From Clostridium sp. (lineage in GTDB: Bacteria; Cyanobacteriota; Vampirovibrionia; Gastranaerophilales; Gastranaerophilaceae): DNA of 64,000 nucleotides. The DNA lies in NCBI GenBank assembly GCA_018362895.1, contig JAHALR010000005.1, positions 1-64,000 of the forward strand. Reading direction: 5' to 3'. The translations under genes and the position numbers were made by a program. The stretch's first letter is position 1, and every line of letters begins with the position of its first letter. The notes under the pieces are model-generated. The model made no database searches, was not told where the DNA came from, and saw nothing but the letters and a program-made list of their open reading frames with translations. Of this stretch, positions 8,958 through 18,659 are shown in pieces.

Positions 8958-11900
8958 ATGAGAAAAACTAAAATTAAAGTAATTAAAAAATATGCAGTTC
9001 TGTCTCTTGCTGCATTATTGTTTAGCGCAAATATTTCTTTTGCGGAGCAAACTTGGGAACAATTTACCCAACAAGCAGGAAGTTCTGATACAGCAGGCAA
9101 TATGCAGATTCAAAATGACCTTACAACTAACGGTAGTGCTTTGAATCTTGGTGCACCTCCTGTTCCGGGTGGATTTGTTATTAATGGTAATAATCATACA
9201 ATCACAGCAGGTACGACAGCCGATCCTCAAAATAATCCAAGCTTTATTATCAACAACCAACCAAATGCTCAAACAACTGTAAACAACACAAACTTTACCG
9301 GTGGTAACATAGTCGGTAATGGAGCTGCTATTCAAAACGATAATGCTACACTAACAGTCAATGGCAGTTCTTCTCAAAAATCAACTTTCAGCAATAATAC
9401 AACAAGAGGAAGCGGTGGTGCTATTTCTAATACAAACGGCGGTATTGTAAAACTTGATAATACTGCTTTTACCGGCAATACCGCAAATGGTTCAGGCGGT
9501 TCAGAAGGATATGGCGGTGCTATATATAATAACAGTTCAGCTGCTGCTGATGCAGCTTCTCTTGTAATTTCTAATTCTGTTTTTTCAAACAACAATGCCA
9601 ACAACTATGGTGGTGCAGTTGCTAACTATACAGGGAAAGTTGATATCCAATCAACATCTTTTACAAATAACCATACAATAGCCGGTGACGGTGGTGCTAT
9701 CGTTAACCGTCATACAATGAACATTGCCGGGTCATCTTTTTCTGAAAACTCATCGCAAAGAAGTGGTGGTGCTATCATCAATGGATTAAGTGTATCAGGT
9801 GTAAATCCTCAAAATGCAGTTTTATCTATTGAAAATACTGATTTCAGCAATAACTATGCTGTAACAGCAGGCGGCGCTATTTTTAACTCAGGTAATGTTG
9901 TTCAAGACGGTGTTGCTTATACAAATGTTTTGAATATATATCAAGGTACAACTTTTAATAACAACGGGTATGATTCTGCCGGAAATCGTATTACACAGTC
10001 CGGTGGTGCAATACTTAACAACTATCGTTCAACAGCCGGTGATGAATACACCGATCCTGTTTTGAATATTACAGGAACAGAAAATAATAAAGTTCAATTT
10101 AATAATAATATTGCCGGACGAGGCGGTGCTATTACGAACTATGGTGAAGCAAATATCACAAATGCTGTATTTAATGGCAACGGACAAAACGAAAATGTAG
10201 CTAATGAAAAAACTGTTTTGGGCGGAGCTATTTATAATGAATCAGTTACAGCTCAGCAATCAAAAGGTGTTTTAAATGTTACTAACACTGACTTTGTAAA
10301 CAATGTTGCAAATACTGGTGGTGCAGTTTATAACTTGAATGATGCTACGTTTACTGATAGCAATTTTGTAGGCAATAAAGCTAATGATGTATATTCTGGC
10401 GGTGCTATTTATTCTGGTTCCGGTTCAAATACAACAATAATTGCCAAAAATAAAGATGTATATATTGGTGATGCAAACAGCCTTGCTAACGGTATGGATA
10501 CTATTTATTTGAATGGCACAGGTACGAATTCTGACCAGAAAGCAACAGGTAATTTCCTTGCTTATTCAAATAAAACAATAAATATCAATTCTACTGTAAG
10601 CGGTTCTTCAAGTGATAATTCTGAAGTTGTTATAAACAAAGCTGGTTCTGATGGTACTGCTTATACAGGTAAAGTCAGTGTAAATGGTGATGCAAAGATT
10701 GAGAACACAACAATATCTCTTTATGACGGTCAGCTGGCATTTGCCCATGACAGAAACCTTGATGCTTCAAACAAATTGAATCTTTATGGCGGTACTTTGA
10801 ATCTGTTGAATAATGAGTTTGGTTCTTATCAGCTTAGAGCTCAAGAATTAAACCTTAAAGGCAATACCAATATAATGCTTGATGTTGATTTGAAAAATCA
10901 AAAAATGGATAGCATCTTAAAAGACAACTTTGGTTCAATTACTAATGGTGATGTTGATAACAAATATACATTGAATGTATCTCAAATGAAATCAATCACT
11001 GAAGCTCAAGGCGACAGTGCAAGAATTTTGTTTACAGATGCGCCGGAATTGATTGGACATGTTACAAATAAAGGTGCAGGAATTGTTGAGGCACCTATAA
11101 ATAAATATAAAGTTACTCAAGAAACGATTAACAACCCTGTTTCTGGAGGTGGCGGTGCTCCTGATAATGGAGAATACTTTGTTTTTGACAAAATAGGTAA
11201 CTCTGATTCTATTATTTCAGGTCCAGTTGCGGCTCAAGCGGCTTTCTTGATACAGGATAACCTTTATAGACAGTCTTTTGCTAATATGGATTTTGTCACA
11301 TTGATGACACCTGAGCAGCGTATGGCTTGGAAAATGAGAAATAAATATGCAAATGCAGGTTATCATACAGGTGTTTATGCTCCAAATGTAATTCCTGAAG
11401 AAAGAGATGGTTTTTATGTAAGACCTTTCACGAACTTTGAAAATGTTCCTTTGAAAGGTGGTCCGAGAGTTTCTAACGTATCATACGGTACTTTAATAGG
11501 CGGTGAAAGTGACATTGTTGAATTAGGTCATGGCTGGGACGGAAATTTCTCGTTCTTTGGTGCATATCATGGTTCTCACCAGGCTTATAATGGTGTAAGC
11601 ATCTGGCAAAATGGTGGTACCTTCGGAGGAGTTGCTACTGCATATAAAGGCAACTTCTGGACTGGTGTTACAGCAAACGTTGGTGCTAGTGCTGCTGAAT
11701 CACATCACGCTTTTGGCAGTGATCAATTCCCGATTTTAATGACAGGTGCTGCATGGAAATCAGGATATAACTGGGGACTTTTCAATAATAAATTTATTAT
11801 TCAGCCAAGCTATATGATGTCTTATACATTTGTTAATGTGTTTGATTATACAAATGCTGCCGGTGTAAAAGTTACTCAGGATCCTTTGAACGCTATTGAA

Positions 11901-12176
11901 ATCATTCCAGGATTGAGATTAATCGGAAACCTTAAAAACGGATGGCAGCCGTACCTTGGTGTTAATATGACTTGGAACATAATGGATAAAACGAAATTCT
12001 ATGCAAATGAAGTTCCTCTTGCTCAATTGTCTGTTAAACCATATATTGAATATGGTGTAGGTCTTCAAAAACGATATGGTGATAGATTTACAGGCTTTGG
12101 TCAAGCTATGTTAAGAAACGGTGGACGTAACGGTATTGCTTTGACAATGGGCTTCCGCTGGGCACTAGGAAATTAG
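8958..12176 (+). CDS. Large Pmp-like autotransporter adhesin
   Basis: I place the start at the ATG at 8958; a TTG five codons upstream is less likely. A signal peptide (KKYAVLSLAALLFSANISFAEQ) leads into a passenger with at least eleven GGA[IV] motifs alternating with F-x-x-N motifs (FSNN, FTGN, FVNN). This is the repeat pattern of chlamydial polymorphic membrane proteins, which form a right-handed beta helix. The last 280 or so residues resemble an outer-membrane beta-barrel that ends in aromatic-containing strands (GFRWALGN). The barrel matches the second autotransporter at 34142-36739. The gene is monocistronic and closes with a terminator. Adhesion or surface display is inferred from the architecture. 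Confidence 0.85.
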   Translation: MRKTKIKVIKKYAVLSLAALLFSANISFAEQTWEQFTQQAGSSDTAGNMQIQNDLTTNGSALNLGAPPVPGGFVINGNNHTITAGTTADPQNNPSFIINNQPNAQTTVNNTNFTGGNIVGNGAAIQNDNATLTVNGSSSQKSTFSNNTTRGSGGAISNTNGGIVKLDNTAFTGNTANGSGGSEGYGGAIYNNSSAAADAASLVISNSVFSNNNANNYGGAVANYTGKVDIQSTSFTNNHTIAGDGGAIVNRHTMNIAGSSFSENSSQRSGGAIINGLSVSGVNPQNAVLSIENTDFSNNYAVTAGGAIFNSGNVVQDGVAYTNVLNIYQGTTFNNNGYDSAGNRITQSGGAILNNYRSTAGDEYTDPVLNITGTENNKVQFNNNIAGRGGAITNYGEANITNAVFNGNGQNENVANEKTVLGGAIYNESVTAQQSKGVLNVTNTDFVNNVANTGGAVYNLNDATFTDSNFVGNKANDVYSGGAIYSGSGSNTTIIAKNKDVYIGDANSLANGMDTIYLNGTGTNSDQKATGNFLAYSNKTININSTVSGSSSDNSEVVINKAGSDGTAYTGKVSVNGDAKIENTTISLYDGQLAFAHDRNLDASNKLNLYGGTLNLLNNEFGSYQLRAQELNLKGNTNIMLDVDLKNQKMDSILKDNFGSITNGDVDNKYTLNVSQMKSITEAQGDSARILFTDAPELIGHVTNKGAGIVEAPINKYKVTQETINNPVSGGGGAPDNGEYFVFDKIGNSDSIISGPVAAQAAFLIQDNLYRQSFANMDFVTLMTPEQRMAWKMRNKYANAGYHTGVYAPNVIPEERDGFYVRPFTNFENVPLKGGPRVSNVSYGTLIGGESDIVELGHGWDGNFSFFGAYHGSHQAYNGVSIWQNGGTFGGVATAYKGNFWTGVTANVGASAAESHHAFGSDQFPILMTGAAWKSGYNWGLFNNKFIIQPSYMMSYTFVNVFDYTNAAGVKVTQDPLNAIEIIPGLRLIGNLKNGWQPYLGVNMTWNIMDKTKFYANEVPLAQLSVKPYIEYGVGLQKRYGDRFTGFGQAMLRNGGRNGIALTMGFRWALGN

Positions 12177-12208
12177 TCTTAACAAAACTTCATATTTGAA
12201 AGTTCAAT

Positions 12209-12247
12209 AAAAACGGGCATTTTCAAAGAAAATGTTCGTTTTTTTTC
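12209..12247 (+). terminator. Terminator after the first autotransporter
   Basis: AAACGGGCATTTTC pairs with GAAAATGTTCGTTT (two G-T pairs) around a three-base loop, followed by T8. Confidence 0.85.
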
Positions 12248-12361
12248 ATGTTTTTTCTTTCTTTTTGGCAATTTTTGAAACCAGAAATTGTTTATCTAAA
12301 TATAGGATATTTTAAATACTTTTTTGTAGAGATTATTGAGGAAAAGAAAGGGATATTTAAC

Positions 12362-14014
12362 ATGGGAAACGGAGTAACAACAGATTCAATCAAATTAACA
12401 AGAGCACAAAAGAAAGAAGCTAAAGAAGCAAAAAAAGCTGAAGAAAAAAGATTGGCAGCTGAAAGAAAAGCTCAAGCTGAAGAACTGGCAATAAGATTAT
12501 CAGGTGAATCAGATGCAACTAAAAAAGGCGGTGTTCGCTCTGATGTTAAAGATGATTTAAAAGAAATGTACAAAAATGGCGAAATAGACAAAGATTTGTA
12601 CAAAGAAGCTAAAAAATACAGCGGAAAAGGTAATATTTTCGGTAGAATTTTTGGCAAGAAAAAAGATTCAACAACAGTTTTTGCAGCACAAGCAACTGAA
12701 AATAGAATTGAAAAAATCAAAACAGAAGGTCCTGATTTTGGTAAAAAACTTCAAAAGAAAATAGATGCAGCAGGTCTTACTAATGAAGAATTATATGATA
12801 TTATGGAAAGAAATGTTGGTTCTGACAATACAGTAAGTTACTCTTGGAAGAAAAGACAACCCGGAGAAGCTGATGCAATCAAAGCTGAATTGAATTCTGA
12901 AAAATATAATGGAACTGAAACAGAATTTTCTAAAAAAGAAGGCAAGAAAATAGCAAAAGCATTAGGATACAATGTTGAAAAAGCTGTTAATGGAGGTACT
13001 GTTGCAAGAGATGCAGCTTTAGGTGCAGCAGCAGGTGCTCCTCTTGGATTTGTTAATATAAATCAAACAGTTAACCCGACTGGAGGAATTGCAGGAACAA
13101 TTTCTCAATCAGTTAAAGTCGGTCCGTTCGGAGCAATTGCCGGTGCAGTAATTGGCGGAACAGCATCTGCTATTACTCAGGCTACAAGAGTTGAAAAGAA
13201 AGTTGCTGAAAAGGTTCTTCCTGAAAACGTAAAAACATATAATGATTATGCTGAATATATGGACAACTATGGCACTGAAAAAGGCGCTGATATAATGAAA
13301 AAGATTTCTAAATTCTATGTTGGTCAAGATGGACAAACTTTAGATAAGAAAACTATGGAAGCTGATTTACAAAGAGCAGCAGGCGAAGGCAGTGTATTAA
13401 ACTACGAAGAAGCAGTTGCTTTGCACAGTGAACTGGTTAAGAAACCTAAAGAAGAACCGGTTAAAGAAGAGCCAATTAAAGAAGAAACACCTGAAAAATG
13501 TCAAATTACAAAAACTGACGAAACTCACGATGTTGAAGTTCCTTTAGCAACAGACTGTTATACAGTTAAGAAAGGCGACAACTGGGATGCAGTTGTAAGA
13601 GGCAAATATGCTCCTAAAACAAATGAAGATAGAAAAGCTTTAATCAGATTCTTGAAAGATGCAGCTTTTGAAGATATGAAAAAGAACGGTACATTGCCGG
13701 CAGGTGTAAAATCATCCAGAGATGCATTCTTCCCTAAAGTTGGTGAAGAGCTCTGTATCCCTTCTGAAATCACAGTTAATGGTCACACTTATGAATACAA
13801 ACAAGATGGTAAGGTAAATGCTGGTACTGTTAACAAAGATGCAAGAACTTATGTTTACAACCAAGCTTCTAATCCATTCACTAAAAAAGATAAAGAAACA
13901 ACATATGGCTATCAAACATCTTGTGGTGATGTAGAAACCGGACTTGATAAACAGACAAGAGATCAAAAAGTTCAAGAACTTGTTTCTTCAGGAAAATACG
14001 AAGTTGCTAAATAA
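12362..14014 (+). CDS. LysM-like protein with a glycine-zipper membrane segment
   Basis: The start at 12362 is chosen for AAAGGGA upstream; the frame is open further 5' but without a ribosome-binding site. The product has about 550 residues. The first 130 are very Lys/Ala/Glu-rich and probably helical. Residues about 210-275 are a Gly/Ala-rich stretch (DAALGAAAGAPLGF, GAIAGAVIGGTASAI) like a glycine-zipper membrane region. After a Lys-Glu-Pro linker comes a LysM-like module near 398-470 (CYTVKKGDNWDAVVRGKY ... FFPKVGEELCIP) with two cysteines at its edges. It probably touches peptidoglycan. There is no ordinary signal peptide, so how it crosses the membrane is unclear. It converges on the coiled-coil gene at 14077. 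Confidence 0.6.
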   Translation: MGNGVTTDSIKLTRAQKKEAKEAKKAEEKRLAAERKAQAEELAIRLSGESDATKKGGVRSDVKDDLKEMYKNGEIDKDLYKEAKKYSGKGNIFGRIFGKKKDSTTVFAAQATENRIEKIKTEGPDFGKKLQKKIDAAGLTNEELYDIMERNVGSDNTVSYSWKKRQPGEADAIKAELNSEKYNGTETEFSKKEGKKIAKALGYNVEKAVNGGTVARDAALGAAAGAPLGFVNINQTVNPTGGIAGTISQSVKVGPFGAIAGAVIGGTASAITQATRVEKKVAEKVLPENVKTYNDYAEYMDNYGTEKGADIMKKISKFYVGQDGQTLDKKTMEADLQRAAGEGSVLNYEEAVALHSELVKKPKEEPVKEEPIKEETPEKCQITKTDETHDVEVPLATDCYTVKKGDNWDAVVRGKYAPKTNEDRKALIRFLKDAAFEDMKKNGTLPAGVKSSRDAFFPKVGEELCIPSEITVNGHTYEYKQDGKVNAGTVNKDARTYVYNQASNPFTKKDKETTYGYQTSCGDVETGLDKQTRDQKVQELVSSGKYEVAK

Positions 14015-14026
14015 TAGAGACAAAAT

Positions 14027-14063
14027 AAAAAAATCCTTCGGAGAATTCTCCGAAGGATTTTTT
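14027..14063. terminator. Bidirectional terminator
   Basis: The sequence is a perfect palindrome, AAAAATCCTTCGGAGAA then TTCTCCGAAGGATTTTT. It carries T-runs on both strands between two convergent genes. Confidence 0.9.
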
Positions 14064-14076
14064 GTTATGATATTTT

Positions 14077-16515
14077 TTATGCTTGATAAGAGTGAGCATA
14101 TATCCAGCCCGGATGCATATAAGTTGAACCTTTGGCTGTAACACCTGCATCTGCAAATCTTGTTGATCTTGTTGTATCTGTTGATGGTTTTGTATTATCT
14201 TCTATTTTTGATAATGCATCTAACAATGATTGGATTTGTTTTTCAGATGCAATTTGACCATTGTTAATTGCTGTCAAGATTTGGTTAACAGTTGTTTTTA
14301 TGTCATTGATAACTTGATTGCTTGCTCCTGAAGAACCACCGCCTGAGATGTTAAGGTTTTGGACTACTGTTGTCAATGTTTCAATCAAGTTGTTTGTTTT
14401 TGTCAAGTCTGGCTGAGTTTTTACAAAGAAGTTTTCTAAATCTGAACTTGTAATAACTTTACCGATTTTTTCGCTGATTTCATTCAAGATATCAGTGTAG
14501 TTAGGCAATTTTGCAATAAGCTCGTCAACATCTACGCCACTGTCAGCTTTACCCATATTTTCAAGGATAGTTTGCAAGATAACTTTTTGTTCTTGACGAG
14601 TTTGTTCAGCTTTTACGAGTGCTTCTTTATAACTTTCAGCATATACATTGAATGCATCTTTGTCTACCATATTGTTTTGAATTTTTGCTAATTCTTCGAA
14701 CAATTTGGTTCCGAATGTTTTAGCACCGGCCATATATGTATCTTGATTTGTTTTAATATCATTTGCTGTTTTGAGTAATGCATCAAGTATACCTTTAACA
14801 CCAGCAACTTCATCTCTGAGAGCTTCGAGGTCTGCAATTATGTTAGCATTGCCTGTTGACTGAATATTTTTCAAATCTTCAAGTTTTTGAACAACTTCTT
14901 TTAGCTGTTCAGACATTCCTGAACCAAGGTTCAGATTTTGGACTACTGTTGTTAATGTTTCAATTAATGAGTTAGTTTTTGTTAAATCAGTTTTGTATTT
15001 GTCCAATGCCTCATGAAGTTCATCGATTGTAATCTGGTCGCCGTGTATGTCACCCAATATTTTCATCAATTGTTCAAAAGCTGGACCTGCAAGTTCTTTA
15101 ATTTGGTCAATTGTCAATTGGTTACCTTGATTTTCTTTGATTTGATCGAGTTTTACATTCATTTCATCGACACTGTTAGAGATGTTTACAAGGTTTTTGT
15201 TATTTTCTTTTTGAAGTTCAATCAATTCTTTGATATCAGTGCTGATATTAGAGAGGTTGTTGTTCATATCTCCCATGATATCGAGTTGTTGGTCTTGTTT
15301 GCTTGTAATAGCATCACCATATTTTACGATATCAGCAGAAATTTTAAGAACTGCATCTTTGATTGCATCAGTGTTTTCTTTGATTTGGTTCAAGATTTCT
15401 GTGATTTTTGAAAGTGCTTCAGAAGCGGAGATGTTTCCGTTTCTGAGTTCTTCATAGATTTTGTCTAATTTTTCTTGAGTTTTTTGATCATTGATGTTTG
15501 AAGTTTTCAATTCTTCTAAAATTTCAGATGCTAAAGCATTGGAAGTGATTGAGTGTTCGTGGAACTGTTCGAGTAATTTGTTCAAGATGTCAACAATCTT
15601 TTCGCCATTTCCGTTAACAAGGTTTCCAAGGCTTTCTTCAAGACCTTTTACAGCTTCGAGCAATCCATCAAGTTTAGAATCAATGCTTTCTAATAATGAT
15701 GTGATTTTTTCCCACATTTCAGCTTCAGTAATTTTTCCTGCTAGATAATCGGCATGGAACTGTTGAATTTCTGCTAATGTGCTTGCTCCTATTGTGTTAG
15801 ATTCTTTTAATGCAGCAAGAATTTCTTTCATTAAGTTAGAGTGAGTATTTTCATTTTCTGTATGTGTTTTGTCGCTTTCTTTAAAATCATTGTAGAAGTT
15901 TTGTAAGATTTCTGCGAGTTCTTTGTCACTTTCTCCAACTGTTTTGATTAATTCTTCAATATTTTGTAATGAAAGTGCTTGTTGTCTGTTTAATTCAAGA
16001 ATTTCTTGAAGAGCTAAATTTGAATCTTTTTGGTTGGTAATGATTTCATTGAGTTTATTTAAAAATTCAACGTCAAATTTGTTAGATGATTCAATTAAGG
16101 CTTTTATGCTGTAAATACCATCTTTGATATCAGTAACACCGCTTTGTATATTCATCAATATATTAAGTATTTGTTTATTTTGTTCGATTTGTTCTTTGTT
16201 GTCAGTGTTGTTTTCTTGCATCAATTTCAACATTTCTTGTTGTAGCTGAATCATTTGTTGCATCATTTGTGTGAATTCATCAGTGTTAAGATCGACTGTT
16301 TGCTCAACACAGCTTGTCATTGTTGTAGCTGTGCCGCCGATTGCCATAGCCGCAGCCAAATATGATGCTAAGGCATTTGCTCTAATTTTTGCTAGTGTGC
16401 TTTTTTCTTGTGGTGTTAAATCTTGGTTTTCAATCGGATTTGATTGTTTTTCTGTTTTGTTTTGTTTTTCTGACTTTCTGTGGATGCCATTTAATTTGAT
16501 GTTACTAATGTCCAT
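14077..16515 (-). CDS. Long coiled-coil surface or envelope protein
   Basis: The 812-residue protein is dominated by long heptad-rich helices with many Asn, Gln, Glu, Lys and Ile residues. About 50 polar residues come first, then one hydrophobic stretch (ALASYLAAAMAIGGTATTMTSC) ending in Cys, then the coiled coils. The segment TKTN[SN]LIETLTTVVQNLN occurs twice, near residues 510-530 and 705-725, which shows an internal duplication. The C-terminus (TYMHPGWIYAHSYQA) is aromatic and unlike the rest. AGGAG precedes the ATG. The layout resembles a membrane-anchored tether or a methyl-accepting-type coiled coil, but no signalling tip or HAMP domain is recognisable. No function is assigned. Confidence 0.6.
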   Translation of the reverse strand: MDISNIKLNGIHRKSEKQNKTEKQSNPIENQDLTPQEKSTLAKIRANALASYLAAAMAIGGTATTMTSCVEQTVDLNTDEFTQMMQQMIQLQQEMLKLMQENNTDNKEQIEQNKQILNILMNIQSGVTDIKDGIYSIKALIESSNKFDVEFLNKLNEIITNQKDSNLALQEILELNRQQALSLQNIEELIKTVGESDKELAEILQNFYNDFKESDKTHTENENTHSNLMKEILAALKESNTIGASTLAEIQQFHADYLAGKITEAEMWEKITSLLESIDSKLDGLLEAVKGLEESLGNLVNGNGEKIVDILNKLLEQFHEHSITSNALASEILEELKTSNINDQKTQEKLDKIYEELRNGNISASEALSKITEILNQIKENTDAIKDAVLKISADIVKYGDAITSKQDQQLDIMGDMNNNLSNISTDIKELIELQKENNKNLVNISNSVDEMNVKLDQIKENQGNQLTIDQIKELAGPAFEQLMKILGDIHGDQITIDELHEALDKYKTDLTKTNSLIETLTTVVQNLNLGSGMSEQLKEVVQKLEDLKNIQSTGNANIIADLEALRDEVAGVKGILDALLKTANDIKTNQDTYMAGAKTFGTKLFEELAKIQNNMVDKDAFNVYAESYKEALVKAEQTRQEQKVILQTILENMGKADSGVDVDELIAKLPNYTDILNEISEKIGKVITSSDLENFFVKTQPDLTKTNNLIETLTTVVQNLNISGGGSSGASNQVINDIKTTVNQILTAINNGQIASEKQIQSLLDALSKIEDNTKPSTDTTRSTRFADAGVTAKGSTYMHPGWIYAHSYQA
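14350..14409 (-). repeat. Internal repeat, copy near the C-terminus
   Basis: It encodes TKTNNLIETLTTVVQNLNIS on the minus strand. It is closely similar at DNA level to the copy at 14929-14988 within the same gene. Confidence 0.7.
14929..14988 (-). repeat. Internal repeat, upstream copy
   Basis: It encodes TKTNSLIETLTTVVQNLNLG on the minus strand and pairs with the copy at 14350-14409. The unit containing it seems to have duplicated. Confidence 0.7.
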
Positions 16516-16740
16516 TTATTCCTTACTCCTATTCTAAGTTGTTAATTTTTTTTATTGCATGAAAAGAAATACTCCTGAAATAAAAAAATTGCGTGTATTT
16601 TTATAAAAAATCAAAAAAATATTTCTTTTTTTACAAAAATACTCCGAAAACCCAATATTATCAAGATTTTTAAATTGTAAATAATTGTAAATGGTTTGTG
16701 ATTAATGTAACAACTTTTTTGTTTTATAAAAATAAATATG

Positions 16741-16769
16741 TTGGTATATGGCTGATTTTAAACTATAAT
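16741..16769 (+). promoter_or_regulatory. Candidate promoter of the sugar operon
   Basis: TTGGTA (16741-16746), a 17-nt spacer and a perfect TATAAT (16764-16769) lie just upstream of rfbF. Transcription would start near 16776, which makes the ATG at 16777 leaderless and supports the ATG at 16789 with its GGAG. A tandem AATTGTAAAT repeat lies upstream at about 16673-16692. Confidence 0.5.
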
Positions 16770-16788
16770 TTAGTAAATGGAGAAAAAT

Positions 16789-17571
16789 ATGAAAGTTGTA
16801 ATTCTAGCAGGCGGTCTCGGTACCAGATTGAGTGAAGAAACAGAATTGAAACCTAAACCAATGGTTGAAATAGGAGGAAAGCCCATACTCTGGCATATCA
16901 TGAAAATTTATTCTTTCTATGGTTTTAATGATTTTGTAATCTTGACAGGTTATAAGTCACATCTTATAAAAGAATATTTTATAAATTATTACAACAGATA
17001 TTCCGATATTACGGTAGATATGTCTAACAACAGTGTAAAAATTCATAAAACCAGAAATGAGCCCTGGAAGGTTACTATTTTGTACACTGGTCAGGATACA
17101 ATGACAGGAGGAAGAATCAAAAAAGCTCAGGACTATATAGGAAAAGAACGCTTTATGCTCACCTACGGTGACGGTGTATGTGATGTTGATATAAATGAAC
17201 TTTTAAAATCACATAAAGCGTCAGGAAAAATTGCTACAATGACAGCGGTTCAGCTTTCAGGACGTTTTGGGGCTCTTGTTATAAAAGAAGACAACCTTAT
17301 TACGTCTTTTATGGAAAAACCAAAAGGCGAGGAATCTTGGATTAATGGTGGTTTTTTTGTTTGTGAGCCTGAAATTTTTGATTACATAGAAGATTCCGAT
17401 GATGTAATTTTTGAGCGTGCTCCACTGGAAAATTTGTCCAAAGAGCATCAACTTAACGCATACAAGCACAGAGGTTTCTGGCAGCCGATGGATACATTGA
17501 GAGATAAAAATGAACTGACAAAACTCTGGCAGTCTGATATGGCACCATGGGCTAAATGGCTGGGTAGATAA
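16789..17571 (+). CDS. rfbF: Glucose-1-phosphate cytidylyltransferase
   Basis: The protein starts MKVVILAGGLGTRLSEET, the nucleotidyltransferase signature of RfbF, followed by KPKPMVEIGGKPILWHIMK. It has about 260 residues, the normal length. It makes CDP-glucose from CTP and glucose 1-phosphate, the first step to CDP-linked 3,6-dideoxyhexoses. WINGGFFV and FWQPMDTLRDK also match the family. GGAG lies 6 nt before this ATG; another in-frame ATG at 16777 is less likely. It is the first gene of an operon that runs to about 27.9 kb, with rfbG two bases downstream. Confidence 0.95.
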   Translation: MKVVILAGGLGTRLSEETELKPKPMVEIGGKPILWHIMKIYSFYGFNDFVILTGYKSHLIKEYFINYYNRYSDITVDMSNNSVKIHKTRNEPWKVTILYTGQDTMTGGRIKKAQDYIGKERFMLTYGDGVCDVDINELLKSHKASGKIATMTAVQLSGRFGALVIKEDNLITSFMEKPKGEESWINGGFFVCEPEIFDYIEDSDDVIFERAPLENLSKEHQLNAYKHRGFWQPMDTLRDKNELTKLWQSDMAPWAKWLGR

Positions 17572-17573
17572 TA

Positions 17574-18659
17574 ATGTTTGATATCTATAAAAATAAAAGA
17601 GTTTTAATTACAGGACATACAGGTTTTAAGGGCAGTTGGCTGTCTTTGTGGCTTCAGTCTCTCGGGGCAGAGGTTTTGGGGTATGCTTTGCCTCCTGAAA
17701 CAATTCCTTCAATGTTTAAAAGTTTGAATATTGAAAAAAGAATCAGCAGTATTTTAGGTAATATCCTTGATAGAGATCTGCTTGAAAAAACATTTCAAGA
17801 TTTTAAACCTGAATTTGTCTTTCACCTTGCTGCGCAGCCTCTTGTCAGGTATTCTTACGAAGAACCTGTTAAGACTTATGAGACAAATGTTATTGGTACA
17901 TTAAATGTGCTTGAAGCAGCCAGAAAATGTGCAAGTGTGAAAGCTTTTGTTAATGTAACAACTGACAAGTGCTATGAGAATATGGAAATAGCAAGAGGGT
18001 ATAAAGAGGATGAACCTATGGGGGGATATGATATGTATTCTTCTTCAAAAGGCTGTGTTGAGATTATGTCTTCTTCTTATAGAAGGTGCTTTTTAAACCC
18101 GAATCAAGAAGGTGCTTTTCCTATGGCAACAGCAAGAGCGGGAAATGTTATAGGCGGTGGGGATTGGGCATGTGACAGGCTTGTTCCTGATTGTGCAAGA
18201 TTTATAAATCTTGATATGGAAATTCAACTTCGTCACCCTGAAGCAATAAGGCCATGGCAGCATGTTTTGGAGCCTTTATCAGGATATTTAACACTGGGAG
18301 CAAAATTGTATAAACAAGGATACGAATATGCTCAGGGATTTAACTTTGGTCCGGACGAAAGCAGTGCTTTGACAGTTGAAGATATCGTAAAAAAAATAAT
18401 TGATTACTGGGGCAAAGGCGAAGTTAGAGTCTATAAAAAAGATAATCTTCATGAAGCAGGTCTCTTAATGTTGAATATAGAAAAGGCTAAAAAACTACTG
18501 GGATGGGAACCTGTTTATAATGCAGACGAGGCTGTTAAACAAACCGTTCTTTGGTACAAAAGTTTTTATAATAAAATTGATATGTATGATTTGACTATGT
18601 TTCAAATAAAGGATTATGAGGAAAAATTTAATGGAAAAGCTGCTGCGAAATTTTGTTAA
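17574..18659 (+). CDS. rfbG: CDP-glucose 4,6-dehydratase
   Basis: The 361-residue extended SDR has the NAD-binding TGHTGFKGSWL near the N-terminus and the catalytic Tyr155-x3-Lys159 in MYSSSKG. VTTDKCYEN and AGNVIGGGDWA are typical of RfbG. It converts CDP-glucose to CDP-4-keto-6-deoxyglucose. It follows rfbF by two bases, and its 3' end overlaps the proposed rfbH start by 29 nt. The pairing of rfbF, rfbG and rfbH is the conserved core for CDP-4-keto-3,6-dideoxyhexose synthesis. Confidence 0.95.
   Translation: MFDIYKNKRVLITGHTGFKGSWLSLWLQSLGAEVLGYALPPETIPSMFKSLNIEKRISSILGNILDRDLLEKTFQDFKPEFVFHLAAQPLVRYSYEEPVKTYETNVIGTLNVLEAARKCASVKAFVNVTTDKCYENMEIARGYKEDEPMGGYDMYSSSKGCVEIMSSSYRRCFLNPNQEGAFPMATARAGNVIGGGDWACDRLVPDCARFINLDMEIQLRHPEAIRPWQHVLEPLSGYLTLGAKLYKQGYEYAQGFNFGPDESSALTVEDIVKKIIDYWGKGEVRVYKKDNLHEAGLLMLNIEKAKKLLGWEPVYNADEAVKQTVLWYKSFYNKIDMYDLTMFQIKDYEEKFNGKAAAKFC

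Noticed and set aside
9370..10420. Regularly spaced GGTGGTGC-like DNA repeats, considered as a CRISPR array or satellite
   Set aside because: They follow codon phase and encode the GGAI motifs of the autotransporter; there are no unique spacers.
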